In this document: positions 54,105-64,000 of the stretch, in pieces
Layout of the letters: every line of letters starts with the position of its first letter
Numbering within the stretch: position 1 is the stretch's first letter
NCBI RefSeq assembly: GCF_006337065.1
Contig: NZ_CP040872.1
Coordinates: forward strand, 3,162,001 to 3,226,000
Reading direction: 5' to 3'
DNA: 64,000 bases
DNA from: Agromyces laixinhei
Lineage (GTDB): Bacteria > Actinomycetota > Actinomycetes > Actinomycetales > Microbacteriaceae
Translations under genes and position numbers: made by a program
The notes under the pieces: model-generated
The model's database searches: none
Told to the model about the DNA's origin: nothing
The model's input: only the letters and a program-made list of their open reading frames with translations

Positions 54105-54488
54105 ATGGACTGGAAGATCGAACTCATCTTCGTGCCCGTCACCGACGTCGACCGCGCGAAGGCGTTCTACGTCGACAAGCTCGGGTTCAACGCCGACCAC
54201 GACCAGACCGTCACCGAAGGGCTGCGCTTCGTGCAGCTCACACCGCCCGGTTCCGCCTGCTCGATCGCGATCGGCGAGGGTCTCGGCGGCGGACTGCAGC
54301 CGGGCCAGCAGGACTCGATCCAGGTCGTCATCGCCGACGCCGACGCCGTGCTCGCCGACCTTCGCGCCAAGGGCGTCGAGGCCGACGGCGTCGACGATCA
54401 GGCGTGGGGCCGCTTCATCACGTTGGCAGACCCCGACGGCAATCGCTGGACGCTGCAGGAACTGCCCGACTACAGCCAGCAGGCGTAG
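54105..54488 (+). CDS. VOC-family protein (glyoxalase-like)
   Basis: The 127-aa protein has the duplicated VOC fold: LIFVPVTDVDRAKAFYVDKLGF at the start and FITLADPDGNRWTLQELPDY at the end, with a metal-ligand-like Glu. Substrate unknown. ATG 54105 follows GGAGGAGTCACCATC. Confidence 0.9.
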   Translation: MDWKIELIFVPVTDVDRAKAFYVDKLGFNADHDQTVTEGLRFVQLTPPGSACSIAIGEGLGGGLQPGQQDSIQVVIADADAVLADLRAKGVEADGVDDQAWGRFITLADPDGNRWTLQELPDYSQQA

Positions 54489-54534
54489 CAGTCGCGGGGT
54501 GAGCGGATGCCGCGGCGCCCCCGTCATCGGCAGC

Positions 54535-54567
54535 GGGCCCGCATTCGCGCGACGCGAATGCGGGCCC
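54535..54567. terminator. Perfect 15-bp hairpin between VOC and GH43 genes
   Basis: GGGCCCGCATTCGCG-CGA-CGCGAATGCGGGCCC is a flawless stem with a 3-nt loop between the convergent VOC and GH43 genes, 20 bp from the GH43 stop. It probably ends both transcripts. Confidence 0.85.
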
Positions 54568-54586
54568 TCGTGGCCGATCGGAGGGA

Positions 54587-57574
54587 CTACCCGCAGCCGG
54601 CGGCCGCGACCGAGACCTGCGACCGGTGGCTGCGCCCGTCGGCGGACTCACCCTCGATCGACGCCGAGTCGCCGTCGATCGAAGCCGATCGCGTCGCGAA
54701 CGAGCTCGACACGCCCTTGCCCGGCGTGACCGAGATCGTCTTGGTGCCGTAGGCGGTCGTGATCGTGACGGTCGCGGTGGCATCGTCGGCGTTGCGCACG
54801 GTGACGACCTCGTAGACCTTGCCGGCGACGCAACGCGTGGTCGCCGAGGCCGCGAGGGCGAGGCCGGCTTCGAGCTCGATCTCGGTCGACACCGACGGGC
54901 TGACGAGCCCGTCGACGTACCCGTCGTACGAGGCGATGACGGCGTCGACGTCGGCGGGCACGGCCACCGACGCGGTGCCGTCGACGAGGTGCACCATCTC
55001 GCTCCAGCTGCCGCCGGTGAACGTGACGGCACCCGCGACCTGGCCGCCGTCGGCCGCGGAGACCTCCGCGGTCACGGTGCGACCGTCTGCCGCCAGTGTG
55101 GTGCTCGACGACACCGCGGCGACCGAGGTCCAGTCGTGCATCGCCGTGAGCACCGACTGGGAGACGCTCACGAACGAGCCGTGACGGGGGCTGGCGGGCA
55201 GGCCGCCGACCGGGCGCACGTTCCAGTCCGCGCGCTTCGACAGGCGGTCGGTCTGAGTGCTGCTCGCGATCTCGTCGCCGCTGGTCACGAACGCGCGGTA
55301 CCCGCCGGCACTGAAGTTGTCGACGAGGAAGACGTAGCCGTCGTCGTCGGCGGTGTTGCTCGGGTCGCCTTCGTTCAGCTTGATGATCTGCGGCCCCTCA
55401 CCCACCTGGTTCGTCTCGAGGCGCGTCATGTTGGTGTCGGTCAGCTGCCACGTCGTCTCGGGATCGGCGTTCCAATCCGATCCGGTCGTGGGCGCCGTCA
55501 GCACCTTCGAACGCTCGAGGAAGATGTCCTTTCCCGCCTCGAGGCCGTCTGCGGCGCCGCCCTCTTCGTTCTTCGTGAACCGGTAGTAGTAGTCGCCGAT
55601 CTTCTCGATGGTCGAGTCGATGCGCGCGTAACCGGTGTTCTGCCACTCGGTGGGCGGGTACGTGAACGTCGTGAAGTCACGCGTGAGCACCGTGAACACG
55701 CGGGCGTGGAGGTTGTCGCTGTTCGTGTGCGACGCGTCGGCGTACAACCGAGACGAGAAGTGCACGACGTACGACTGCAGCTCGTCGTCCCAGTACGCCT
55801 CGGGAGCCCACGTCATACCGGCCTCGGGCTGGTTGACGCTGATGCCCGAGTTCTCGCCGTTCGTGCGCTCCCAGTGCACGAGGTCGGTCGACTCCCACAC
55901 GTTGATCTTCAGGCTTCCAGCCGACTGCGCCGGCCCCCAGCCGGTGCCGCAGCTGATGCAGAGGTCGGTGGCGATCATGTAGTACTTGTCGCCGTTCTGG
56001 GAGCGGAGGATGTACGGGTCGCGCAGGCCCGTGGTGTCGGCCGTCGAGGTGATCACCGGGTTGCCGCCGTTGACGGTCTCGAAGGTGAAGAAGTCGTTGC
56101 CCGTGGTGGCGGCCTGGTAGATCTTCTCGTCGCCGTCGGACTTGAAGTACGCGGCCGCGTATCCGGCGTCGGGCGCCGAACGGCCGTGCTCGGCCACGGT
56201 GACCTCGAAGGTGCGCTCGGCCGTCTGCCCGTTGAGCGTTGCGCTGGCGATGAGGGTGACCTCGCGGTCGCCCTCGCCGTATGCGGGTCGCGTGACGAGC
56301 CCGCCGCCGGCGAAGGGGTCGGCCGAACCGACCGAGGGCGCGGCGTATGCGGCATCCGTCGATGTGACGAGCGCCGGGTCGGACGACGTCCAGGTGATGG
56401 CCGCGCCGTTGACCGTTCCCGTCGTCGCCAACGGGAGGTTCTCGGTCGTGCGCTCGTCGAGTGCGATCGCGTCGAGGTCGGCCGAGACGCTCGGTGCGAG
56501 CACCGTCGCGTCGAAGGTGAGCGTCGAGCCGAGCGAGGTCGTCACCGTCAGCGTCACCGGCGTGTCTTCGGTGATCGAACGCGAGACCGCGCCCGTGGTC
56601 GAGATGACCGCCTCGTCGGACGACGACCACGCGAGGGTGATGCCGTTGACGGATGCCGGCAGCGTCAGCGTGCTCGACACCGCATCGAGCGACGGGTTGG
56701 CGCCGAGCATCGCGGCGAGGATGTCGCCGCGGATGAGCCCCTCGGTGGCCGCGGTCTTCTCGGCGGCCGTGGGCATGCTCGCCGAGACGTCGTCAGCGGT
56801 CAGCGCGACATCCCAGAACTTCACGTCGGAGACGTCGGCCCGAAGCAGGGGGTCGCCCTGGTAGAGCGAACGACCGAGATAGCCCAGCACGTCGCCACTC
56901 GGAATGATCGAGCTGAGCGAGCGCGTGTGCGTGACCGTGGAGATCACGACGCCGTCGCGGTACAGCGTCAGCGTGTTGCCCGAACCGACCATGGTCAGCG
57001 TCGTGAACCCGGGGTTCAGCCCGCCGCCTGCCGGCATGCGGGTCTCGCCGTTGCCCGCACCCGACTTCACGCGGATGGCGGCCAGCACCTGATTGGAATA
57101 GCCGCCCTGCGAAGAGCGGGGGCTGAGGAAGATGTGGTTGCCGAGCTGCGTCGTGTCCCACGGGCCGACGCCGGCACCGATGACCCAGCCGAAGTGGTTC
57201 GCGGCGGTCTGGGTGGAGACGGTGTACTCGACGGTGAAGCTGTTGTCCGCCGCCGTGACGAGGCCCTGCGGAAGTGCCGCGTAGCCGTCGGCCTTGAAGC
57301 GCAGCACGTCGCCGCCGCCCGCGGTGACGAACGACTCGTCGGTGAGACCCGTGAGGGTCGCATCGCGGCCGTTGCCCGACACGTCGAGCAGGGTCGAACC
57401 CTCATGCGACATGTCGTAGTGGGCGGTCGGAGCCGGCACTTCGGCGGCATTCGCGGCGAGCGGCGCCGAACCCAGCAGCGACACCGCAAGCGCGGCGACG
57501 ACGGAGGACGCGAGCGCCGGGCGCGTGGAGCGCCGGCGTGGTGCGTTCGCGGACGTGGTCGATAGTGGTCTCAT
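54587..57574 (-). CDS. Secreted GH43 arabinosidase/arabinanase with LamG-like and Ig-like modules
   Basis: The 995-aa protein has a signal peptide (residues about 25-45, LASSVVAALAVSLLGSAPLA), a LamG/concanavalin-like domain (about 50-260, FTVEYTVSTQTAANHFGWVIGAG), and two atrophied bacterial Ig-like regions (about 290-470). The GH43 five-bladed propeller follows, with GLRDPYILRSQNGDKYYMIATD and EAGMTWAPEAYWDDE, and a C-terminal Ig-like domain. It would release arabinose from arabinan or arabinoxylan outside the cell. It precedes araA-araB-araD on the other side of the operon, giving pathway consistency. ATG 57574 has GAGAGGG upstream. Confidence 0.9.
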   Translation of the reverse strand: MRPLSTTSANAPRRRSTRPALASSVVAALAVSLLGSAPLAANAAEVPAPTAHYDMSHEGSTLLDVSGNGRDATLTGLTDESFVTAGGGDVLRFKADGYAALPQGLVTAADNSFTVEYTVSTQTAANHFGWVIGAGVGPWDTTQLGNHIFLSPRSSQGGYSNQVLAAIRVKSGAGNGETRMPAGGGLNPGFTTLTMVGSGNTLTLYRDGVVISTVTHTRSLSSIIPSGDVLGYLGRSLYQGDPLLRADVSDVKFWDVALTADDVSASMPTAAEKTAATEGLIRGDILAAMLGANPSLDAVSSTLTLPASVNGITLAWSSSDEAVISTTGAVSRSITEDTPVTLTVTTSLGSTLTFDATVLAPSVSADLDAIALDERTTENLPLATTGTVNGAAITWTSSDPALVTSTDAAYAAPSVGSADPFAGGGLVTRPAYGEGDREVTLIASATLNGQTAERTFEVTVAEHGRSAPDAGYAAAYFKSDGDEKIYQAATTGNDFFTFETVNGGNPVITSTADTTGLRDPYILRSQNGDKYYMIATDLCISCGTGWGPAQSAGSLKINVWESTDLVHWERTNGENSGISVNQPEAGMTWAPEAYWDDELQSYVVHFSSRLYADASHTNSDNLHARVFTVLTRDFTTFTYPPTEWQNTGYARIDSTIEKIGDYYYRFTKNEEGGAADGLEAGKDIFLERSKVLTAPTTGSDWNADPETTWQLTDTNMTRLETNQVGEGPQIIKLNEGDPSNTADDDGYVFLVDNFSAGGYRAFVTSGDEIASSTQTDRLSKRADWNVRPVGGLPASPRHGSFVSVSQSVLTAMHDWTSVAAVSSSTTLAADGRTVTAEVSAADGGQVAGAVTFTGGSWSEMVHLVDGTASVAVPADVDAVIASYDGYVDGLVSPSVSTEIELEAGLALAASATTRCVAGKVYEVVTVRNADDATATVTITTAYGTKTISVTPGKGVSSSFATRSASIDGDSASIEGESADGRSHRSQVSVAAAGCG

Positions 57575-57609
57575 CGGCGAGAACCCTCTCGGATCTGGTG
57601 TGCGCTCGC

Positions 57610-59121
57610 TCAGATGCCCTGAGCGAGTCGGTAGTACGCCTGGTTCCAGCGCAGCTCGCGCTGGAAGCCGCGCACGGTGGTGTCCTCGTCGATGACGACG
57701 AGCTCGGTCCCAGCGATCTCCGCGAAGTCCCGGAACACCTCGATGCCGACCGCCGTGGTCATCACGGTGTGGTGGGCGGCGCCGGCAGCGAGCCAGCAGG
57801 CTGCGGATGTCGCGAAGTCGGGTGCCGGCTCCCACACCGCGCGCCCGACCGGGAGCTTGGGCAGATCGGGGGCGTCGACGTTCTGCACGACGTTGGCGAC
57901 GAGCCGGAACCGGTCGCGCATGTCGCTCATCGCCACGACGAGGGCGGGCCCTGGATCTGCGGTGAAGACGAGACGCACGGGGTCGTCCTTGCCGCCGATG
58001 CCGAGTTCGTGCACCTCGAGGCGCGGCCTGGCCGACGTGAGCGAGGGTGAGACCTCGAGCATGTGCGCGCCGAGGATGCGCTCCGCACCGGGCACGAGGT
58101 CGTAGGTGTAGTCCTCCATGAGGCTCGCACCGCCCGGCAGCCCCGACCCCATCACGTTCGCGACGCGAACCAGGATCGCGGTCTTCCAGTCGCCTTCGGC
58201 GCCGAAGCCGTAGCCCTCGGCCATGAGGCGCTGCACCGCGAGACCCGGCAGCTGCTTGAGTGCGCCGAGATCCTCGAACGACGTCGTGAACGCGCCGAAT
58301 CCGCCCTCCTCGAGGAAGGAGCGAAGGCCGAGTTCGATCGCGGCGCCGTCACGCAACGACTGGTGTCGCTCCGCACCCGGGAGCAGTTCGCCCGCCACCT
58401 CGTACATCTCGACGTACTCGGCGACGAGCGCATCGACATCCGTTTCGCTCTGCGACTCGACCGCGGCGACGAGTTCGTTCACGCCCCACGTGTTCACCTG
58501 CACGCCGAATCGCAGCTCAGCCTCGGTCTTGTCGCCCTCGGTGACCGCGACGAAGCGCATGTTGTCGCCGAAACGCGCGAGCTTCAGCGTGCGTGATGCC
58601 GCCCAGCCGGCGGCGGCGCGCTCCCAGTCCTCGATCTGCTGCCGCACGACCGGATTCGACACGTGACCGACGACCGTCTTGCGCGCGACGCCGAGCCGCG
58701 TCTGGATGTAGCCGAACTCGCGGTCGCCGTGCGCGGCCTGGTTCAGGTTCATGAAGTCGAAGTCGATGTCGGCCCAGGGCAGTTCGACGTTGGCCTGCGT
58801 GTGCAGGTGCAGCAGGGGCTTCCGCAGGGCGTCGAGGCCCGCGATCCACATCTTCGCAGGGCTGAACGTGTGCATCCACGCGATCACGCCGATCACGTCG
58901 TCACGCGTGTTCACCTCGAGTGCGAGTCGGCGGATCGAGTCGGAGTCCTTCAGGACCGGCTTCCACACGACCTTCACGGGAAGGCCGCCGAGGCCCGCGA
59001 CGACCGCCTGGGACTGCTCGGCGACCTGACGGAGGGTCTCCTCGCCGTACAGGCTCTGGCTGCCGGTGACGAACCACACCTCGTAGGACTCGAGCGAGGT
59101 GGAGAGGGGCTGACGGGGCAT
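57610..59121 (-). CDS. araA: L-arabinose isomerase
   Basis: The 503-aa enzyme begins with [24 protein letters not shown] and has the family features [17 protein letters not shown] ([16 protein letters not shown]), [10 protein letters not shown], the metal-site region [14 protein letters not shown] and YRLAQG at the end. It converts L-arabinose to L-ribulose. ATG 59121 follows GAAGGAACCACC. It is 95 bp downstream of araB. Confidence 0.97.
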   Translation of the reverse strand: MPRQPLSTSLESYEVWFVTGSQSLYGEETLRQVAEQSQAVVAGLGGLPVKVVWKPVLKDSDSIRRLALEVNTRDDVIGVIAWMHTFSPAKMWIAGLDALRKPLLHLHTQANVELPWADIDFDFMNLNQAAHGDREFGYIQTRLGVARKTVVGHVSNPVVRQQIEDWERAAAGWAASRTLKLARFGDNMRFVAVTEGDKTEAELRFGVQVNTWGVNELVAAVESQSETDVDALVAEYVEMYEVAGELLPGAERHQSLRDGAAIELGLRSFLEEGGFGAFTTSFEDLGALKQLPGLAVQRLMAEGYGFGAEGDWKTAILVRVANVMGSGLPGGASLMEDYTYDLVPGAERILGAHMLEVSPSLTSARPRLEVHELGIGGKDDPVRLVFTADPGPALVVAMSDMRDRFRLVANVVQNVDAPDLPKLPVGRAVWEPAPDFATSAACWLAAGAAHHTVMTTAVGIEVFRDFAEIAGTELVVIDEDTTVRGFQRELRWNQAYYRLAQGI

Positions 59122-59216
59122 GGTGGTTCCTTCGCTGGTGGATCTGTTCGTTCTGATCGTTCTTGGTCGTACGGGTCGTACGGGTCGTGAGATTCGTGCG
59201 ATTCCGGATGTCGCGG

Positions 59217-60824
59217 TCAGAGCACCCGCACGGCGGTCCGCTCGACCTCGAGACCCGCGTGATACCGGGAGAGATAGGCGGCGAAGCCGGGGACGTCCTC
59301 GGGGTCGGGGTCGACGACGTTGAAGTCGTCGCCGCGGAAGACGCGTTCGCGCAGGTAACCGTCGAGGTCGAGACCGTCTGACGCGGACAGGTACGACGCC
59401 AGCACGGCGATGCCCCACGCGCCGCCTTCGGACGCGGTCTCCCCGACCGCGACGGGAGCGTCGAGGGCTCCGGCGAGGAAGCGCTGCGCGACGCCGGCGG
59501 TGCGGAACATGCCGCCGTGTGCGAACATCCGATCGAGTTCGACGCCTTCGCCCGCGAGCACGCGCATGCCGAGGCTGAGCGTGCCGAAGACACCGTAGAG
59601 CTGCGCGCGCATCACGTTGGCGAGCGTGAAACTGCTGTCGGGCGTGCGCACGAACAGCGGCCGCCCCTCGCTGAGCCCCGCGATCGGCTCGCCGGCGAGA
59701 TGGTTGTAGGCCAGGAGGCCGCCGGCATCGGGATCGCCGTCGAGCGCCTCGCGGAAGAGCGCCTCGAACACCTCGTCGGAACTGTGCCCGCCGCCCGTGA
59801 CCTCGGCGAAGCGGGAGAACATTCCCACCCAGGCTGCGAGCTCGCTCGCGCCGTTGTTGCAGTGCACCATCGCGACCGGGTCGCCGGCCGGCGTGGTGAC
59901 GAGGTCGAGTTCGTGGTGGATGCCGGCGAGCGGCCGCTCGAGCACGACCATGGCGAAGATGCTCGTGCCCGCGCTGACGTTGCCGGTGCGGGGCGCGACC
60001 GAGCAGGTTGCGACCATGCCGGTGCCCGCGTCGCCCTCGGGCGGGCAGAAGGGGATGCCGGGCGACAGCGCACCCGAGGGATCGAGGAGGGCAGCGCCGT
60101 CGGCCGTGAGCTCGCCGGCCTGCTGCCCCGCGACGAGCACCTCGGGCAGCAGTTCGGCGACCTTCAGCCCGAACGCGCGTTCTTCGACCAGCCCGTCGAA
60201 CTTCGAGAGCATCGAGGCGTCGTAGTCGCCGGTGGCGGCATCGATGGGGAACATGCCCGACGCATCGCCCACACCGAGCACCCGGCGCCCGGTGAGCTTC
60301 CAGTGCACGTAGCCGGCGAGCGTCGTCAGGAAGGCGGCGTCGGCGACGTGCGGCTCGTCGTCGAGCACCGCCTGGTAGAGGTGCGCGATCGACCAGCGCA
60401 GCGGGATGTTCACGCCGAGCAGGGCGGAGAGCACCTCGGAGGAACGACCGGTGCTGGTGTTCCGCCACGTGCGGAACGGCACCAGGAGCTCGTCGCTCTC
60501 GTCGAAGGCGAGGTAGCCGTGCATCATCGCCGAGACGCCGATCGCCCCGGCCGTCGTCAGCTGCACCCCGTGCCGGCGCTGAGCGTCGGCGACCAGTTCG
60601 GCGTGGGCGGCCTGCACGCCGGTCCACACGTCATCGAGCGCGTAGGTCCAGACGCGGTGCTCGAACCGGTTCTCCCACTCGTGACTGCCGACGGCGAGCA
60701 CGGTGGCCGGGTCGTCTGCCAGCACCAGGCACGCCTTGATGCGCGTCGAGCCGAGCTCGATTCCGAGCGACGTGCGACCTTCGAGGATCGCCGCCGCCGC
60801 GGCATCCGTCATCGTGCCACTCAT
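59217..60824 (-). CDS. araB: Ribulokinase, FGGY family
   Basis: The 535-aa kinase has an N-terminal nucleotide-fold ([19 protein letters not shown]), [14 protein letters not shown], and FGGY signatures in the C-terminal half ([35 protein letters not shown]). In context it phosphorylates L-ribulose. Its ATG overlaps the araD stop by ATGA (60821-60824). Confidence 0.93.
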   Translation of the reverse strand: MSGTMTDAAAAAILEGRTSLGIELGSTRIKACLVLADDPATVLAVGSHEWENRFEHRVWTYALDDVWTGVQAAHAELVADAQRRHGVQLTTAGAIGVSAMMHGYLAFDESDELLVPFRTWRNTSTGRSSEVLSALLGVNIPLRWSIAHLYQAVLDDEPHVADAAFLTTLAGYVHWKLTGRRVLGVGDASGMFPIDAATGDYDASMLSKFDGLVEERAFGLKVAELLPEVLVAGQQAGELTADGAALLDPSGALSPGIPFCPPEGDAGTGMVATCSVAPRTGNVSAGTSIFAMVVLERPLAGIHHELDLVTTPAGDPVAMVHCNNGASELAAWVGMFSRFAEVTGGGHSSDEVFEALFREALDGDPDAGGLLAYNHLAGEPIAGLSEGRPLFVRTPDSSFTLANVMRAQLYGVFGTLSLGMRVLAGEGVELDRMFAHGGMFRTAGVAQRFLAGALDAPVAVGETASEGGAWGIAVLASYLSASDGLDLDGYLRERVFRGDDFNVVDPDPEDVPGFAAYLSRYHAGLEVERTAVRVL

Positions 60825-61528
60825 CGGCGCTCGTCCCCGCTCTGGCCGTATACGTTCTGGTACCGATCATAGAGACGGTCGACGGCGGCCTGCGGGATCG
60901 GGATCAGCGGCCCCGCCTCTCGTGCGAAGTGCACGGTGCGGGCGACGTCCTCGACCATGACCGCGGCCTTGACCGCGTCTTTCGCAGAGGTGCCGATGGT
61001 GAACGGGCCGTGGTTCTGCATGAGCACCGCGCGCGAGCGATGCCCGGAGAGGGTCTCGACGATGCCGCGACCGATCGAGTCGTCGCCGATGATCGCGAAC
61101 GGACCGATCGGGATCGGGCCGCCGAACTCATCGGCCATCGCCGTGATCACGCACGGGATCTCTTCGCCCCGCGCAGCCCACGCGACCGCGTAGGTGGAAT
61201 GGGTGTGCACCACTCCCCCGACGGCGGGCATGTTGCGATACACGTAGGCGTGCGCCGCAGTGTCGCTCGACGGGCTGCGCTCGCTCCCGGGCGTACCCGG
61301 GATCACGTTGCCGTCGAGGTCGCAGAGGATCATGTTCTCGGGCGCGAGGTCGTCGTAGGAGACCCCCGACGGCTTGATCACGAACAGGTCTGCGCCGGGC
61401 ACGCGGCCCGAGACGTTGCCGCCGGTCCAGACCACCAGGCCGTAGCGCACGAGCTCGCCGTGCAGCTTCGCCACATCCTCACGGACGACGGCGATCGCGG
61501 CATCCGTCTCGGGGCTCCACTCCGCCAT
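60821..61528 (-). CDS. araD: L-ribulose-5-phosphate 4-epimerase
   Basis: The 235-aa class II aldolase-fold enzyme has GLVVWTGGNVSGRV, VIKPSGVSYDDL, the zinc-binding VVHTHSTYAVAWAARG and a third His in VLMQNHGPFTIG. It yields D-xylulose-5-phosphate. It is encoded 3 bp from the upstream permease gene. Confidence 0.96.
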   Translation of the reverse strand: MAEWSPETDAAIAVVREDVAKLHGELVRYGLVVWTGGNVSGRVPGADLFVIKPSGVSYDDLAPENMILCDLDGNVIPGTPGSERSPSSDTAAHAYVYRNMPAVGGVVHTHSTYAVAWAARGEEIPCVITAMADEFGGPIPIGPFAIIGDDSIGRGIVETLSGHRSRAVLMQNHGPFTIGTSAKDAVKAAVMVEDVARTVHFAREAGPLIPIPQAAVDRLYDRYQNVYGQSGDERR

Positions 61529-61531
61529 GAC

Positions 61532-62584
61532 CTACTCCCGCTTCCGCGAGACGACGCGCTGGAGCAGCACGAACACGAGCAGGATGCCGCCGGTGATGAT
61601 GGTCGTCATCTCGGGGCGGATACCGCCATCGCGGGTGATGAGCACGTTCATGAGTCCGAGCACGAGGGCGCCGATGACCGAGCCGAGCACGTAGCCGTAC
61701 CCACCGGTCAGGAGGGTGCCGCCGATCACGGTCGCCGCGATGGCGTCGAGCTCCCAGCCGATGCCGGTGATGTTCTGCGCGATTCCGAGCCGTGACGTGT
61801 AGATCACCGCGGCGACGCCCGAGAGCGTGCCGCTGATCACGTACACGAGCACCTTGGTGCGCGGCACCGGCAGACCCATGAGCTGCGTCGAGCTCTCCGA
61901 CCCGCCGATCGCGTACACCGTGCGGCCGGTTCGTGTGCGGTGGAGCACCACGAAGGCCACGATCACCACGATGGCCGCGATCACGACGCCGGGGGTGACG
62001 ACGAGGTCGTTGACCTTTTCGCCGTCGATCACCTTGAGCTGCGTTCCGAGCCAGCGGATGGGCGACTCATCGGAGAGCCGCTCGGGAACCGTGCTGAGCA
62101 GCGATGCCAGCCCTCGTGCCAGGAACATCATCGCCAGTGTCGCGATGAACGGCTGCACGTTGAAGTACTGGATCAGGATGCCCGAGATCAGGCCGAAGAC
62201 GGCACCGAACGCGACCATGAGCACGATGACGAGATACGGATTCCACCCGGCGCTCGAGAGCATCACGCCCGCGACGCTCGAGAACGCGATGATGGCGCCG
62301 ACCGAGAGGTCGATCCCGCCCGTGAGGATCACGAACGTCATCGCCACGGCCAGCACGATGAGGTGCGCGTTGTTGATCAGCAGGTTCGACATCGTGTTGA
62401 ACTGCAGGATGCGCCCGTAGGTGACCTCGCCGTAGATCACCATGGCCACGAAGATGAGCACCGCGGCGATCGTCGGCAGTGCCGAGGGGTTCGTGCTGAG
62501 GATGCGCCGGAACCACCCCGCGAAGCCGGTCGCGGCGGTCGGGGAATCGAGGGTCTGCGACTCGGGAGTCTTCACGTCGGTCAT
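61532..62584 (-). CDS. Sugar ABC permease, RbsC/YjfF-like
   Basis: The 350-aa permease has about ten hydrophobic segments and the family motif region GGIDLSVGAIIAFSSVAGV with DAIAATVIGGTLLTGGYG. It overlaps the next permease by ATGA. With the paired permease and ATPase it resembles the YtfQRT-YjfF (galactofuranose) arrangement of two different permeases, here probably for arabinose (context). Confidence 0.93.
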   Translation of the reverse strand: MTDVKTPESQTLDSPTAATGFAGWFRRILSTNPSALPTIAAVLIFVAMVIYGEVTYGRILQFNTMSNLLINNAHLIVLAVAMTFVILTGGIDLSVGAIIAFSSVAGVMLSSAGWNPYLVIVLMVAFGAVFGLISGILIQYFNVQPFIATLAMMFLARGLASLLSTVPERLSDESPIRWLGTQLKVIDGEKVNDLVVTPGVVIAAIVVIVAFVVLHRTRTGRTVYAIGGSESSTQLMGLPVPRTKVLVYVISGTLSGVAAVIYTSRLGIAQNITGIGWELDAIAATVIGGTLLTGGYGYVLGSVIGALVLGLMNVLITRDGGIRPEMTTIITGGILLVFVLLQRVVSRKRE

Positions 62585-63681
62585 GCCGGCACCTCCTGCT
62601 TCGTCGACTCGGTACTGCTACTGGATTGGATGGGCTCGGGTGTGCGTGGTCGTCGACGACGGACGAACCAGCTGCGCACGCGCTCCGACTGGAGCAGGCA
62701 GAGCACGACGATCACGATCGCCTTGAACGCGGGTGTCGCCGACGAGGAGATGCCGAGGAAGAGGATGGTCTTGTCGAGGGTGGCGATCAGGAGCGCACCG
62801 ACGACTGCACCGCCCAGCGAGAACTTGCCGCCGGCGAGGGAGGTGCCGCCGATCACGACCGCGAGGATCGCGTCGAGCTCCATCTGGTACCCGGTGCGGG
62901 ACACGTCGACGGTCATCACCGTGCCGACCGACATGATCCCGGCGACGCCGGCGAGCAGCCCGCTGACGATGTAGACGGTCAGGAGCAGGCCCTTCGGCTT
63001 GATGCCGGCCATGCGGCTCGCCTTCGGGTTGATGCCGGTCGCCTCGATCATGAGGCCGAGGGCGCTGCGCCGCACGACGAGGCCGACGATCACGACGATG
63101 AGGATCGCCAGGAGGAAGACGACGGGCAGCCCGATGAGGAAACCGTTCGCGATCCATTCGAACGGGTCGTTCGAGGCGGCCGTGTTCTGGCCCCCGGTGA
63201 TGACCTTGGCGAGACCACGACCGGCGAGCATCATCACGAGCGTGCTGATGAACGGCTGCAATCCGACGTAGGCGACGAGCACGCCGTTCACTGCGCCGAG
63301 CACGGCACTGACGATGAGGGCGAGCCCGACCGCCGCGAGCATCGCGCCGCCGGATCCCGTGTCGGAGGCGCTCTTCAGGAACTCCATGGAGACGGCTCCG
63401 GACACCGCCATGATCGAGCCGACCGAGAGGTCGATGCCGCCCGTCGCGATCACGAGCGCCATGCCGATCGCGATCATGATGATCGGGGCCGAGGCACGAA
63501 TGATGTCGACCATGTTGCCCACGAGGTGACCGTTGGCCGGGTTGAGGGAGACGGCCAGGTACGACGGGTCCTTCACGACGTTGAGGGCGAGGAGCGCGAA
63601 GATCGCGACGATCCCCCAGAAGAACGGCCGCCGGACGAGGTCGGTCAACCACGTCATGCCGCCGGTGGTCTGCGTGTTCAT
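62581..63681 (-). CDS. Sugar ABC permease, RbsC/YtfT-like
   Basis: The 366-aa permease carries ATGGIDLSVGSIMAVSGAVSM and DAILAVVIGGTSLAGGKF, the conserved segments of the ribose-type permease family. The C-terminal tail is Arg/Pro/Ser-rich. It overlaps the ATPase gene stop by ATGA (63678-63681). Confidence 0.93.
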   Translation of the reverse strand: MNTQTTGGMTWLTDLVRRPFFWGIVAIFALLALNVVKDPSYLAVSLNPANGHLVGNMVDIIRASAPIIMIAIGMALVIATGGIDLSVGSIMAVSGAVSMEFLKSASDTGSGGAMLAAVGLALIVSAVLGAVNGVLVAYVGLQPFISTLVMMLAGRGLAKVITGGQNTAASNDPFEWIANGFLIGLPVVFLLAILIVVIVGLVVRRSALGLMIEATGINPKASRMAGIKPKGLLLTVYIVSGLLAGVAGIMSVGTVMTVDVSRTGYQMELDAILAVVIGGTSLAGGKFSLGGAVVGALLIATLDKTILFLGISSSATPAFKAIVIVVLCLLQSERVRSWFVRRRRPRTPEPIQSSSSTESTKQEVPA

Positions 63682-64000
63682 TCGTTCACCTCCGCGATGA
63701 TGTCGTCTTCGGCCTCGACGAGGCTGCTGTGGGCGGCGGCTTCCACGCCGTGCGCCGCGATGACGTCGACGATCCTCTGGGCGGTCACGTCGGGTCCGTT
63801 CACGATCTCACCGATCTTCTGATGGTCTTTGAGCACGACGATGCGCTCGCTGAGTCGCACAACCTCCTCGAGCTCGGAGGAGATGAAGACGACCGACATG
63901 CCCTCTTCGGCGAGTTCGGCGACGGCCTCCTGGATCTCGGCCTTGGCTCCCACGTCGATGCCGCGGGTGGGCTCGTCGAGGATGAGCAGTTCCGGTTTGG
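63678..64000 (-). CDS. Sugar ABC ATPase, C-terminal part (YtfR/AraG-like), cut by window edge
   Basis: The frame is open to the right edge. The visible 107 codons give Walker B (ELLILDEPTRGIDVGAK) and SVVFISSELEEVVRLSERIVVL, as in the second half of two-domain sugar ATPases. The N-terminal part is outside the window. Confidence 0.9.
   Translation of the reverse strand, partial: KPELLILDEPTRGIDVGAKAEIQEAVAELAEEGMSVVFISSELEEVVRLSERIVVLKDHQKIGEIVNGPDVTAQRIVDVIAAHGVEAAAHSSLVEAEDDIIAEVNE

Noticed and set aside
54587..57835. Longer GH43 start at 57835
   Set aside because: The additional N-terminus is Arg-rich and overlaps the araA 3' end; the signal peptide and RBS support 57574.
59122..59216. 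Repeated CGTACGGGT segments between araB and araA as an AraR operator
   Set aside because: They are short direct repeats without clear symmetry and no AraR gene is in the window, so support is too weak.

Overview
The window is high-GC DNA from an actinobacterium, most likely of the family Microbacteriaceae (Agromyces/Microbacterium-like). This placement is an inference from very high GC, frequent GGATGC/GCATCC codon pairs, a class Ib nrdHIEF set, GTG/ATG starts with purine-rich RBSs, many 4-bp ATGA/GTGA overlaps, and family-typical proteins such as a KstR2-like regulator and an EtfBA-linked cytochrome b. No rRNA, tRNA, CRISPR or prophage was seen. It reads as ordinary chromosome with several small accessory modules.

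Layout. 1-7.1 kb: acyl-CoA catabolism, with two acyl-CoA dehydrogenases, etfB-etfA, a membrane cytochrome b whose Ala/Pro-rich N-terminus is out of frame, and a KstR2-like TetR regulator with a matching operator upstream of etfB. 7.1-10.6 kb: a lytic transglycosylase, then a tightly coupled three-gene operon (repeat peptide, JmjC oxygenase, sucrase/ferredoxin-like protein) that I regard as the best candidate for an undescribed peptide-modification system. 10.7-18.4 kb: regulators and small metabolic genes (OhrR-type MarR with a zinc-ribbon peptide, nucleoside deaminase, LysR/fumarate-reductase-like flavoprotein, WYL regulator/RidA, two membrane proteins). 18.4-26 kb: an oligopeptide ABC transporter operon ending in a NylB-like serine hydrolase, with a divergent LysR gene. 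26-30.6 kb: GNAT, FGE-like and VOC proteins, then an AbiEi/AbiEii toxin-antitoxin module with a third small gene and an excisionase-like HTH protein. 30.7-35.5 kb: nrdH-nrdI-nrdE-[GIY-YIG homing endonuclease]-nrdF, preceded by a pair of NrdR-like boxes and several DnaA-type boxes.

35.8-53.3 kb is devoted to host or environmental glycans. It holds a secreted GH101 endo-alpha-N-acetylgalactosaminidase, then an N-glycan utilisation locus: secreted GH18 endoglycosidase (frameshifted in a C6 run), a sugar ABC importer, GH20 hexosaminidase, GH38 alpha-mannosidase, GH5 beta-mannosidase-like enzyme and a LacI repressor. Three near-identical palindromes (ACTAAAnCGnTnTAGn) tie this locus into one regulon. 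A 31-unit array of the 8-bp repeat GGCACTCC lies between the alpha/beta hydrolase and GH38 genes and seems to have grown from a terminator hairpin arm. 53.4-54.5 kb has an HhH-GPD DNA glycosylase and a VOC protein. 54.6-64 kb is an arabinan/arabinose locus: secreted GH43, araA, araB, araD, two sugar permeases and the end of their ABC ATPase, which runs off the window.
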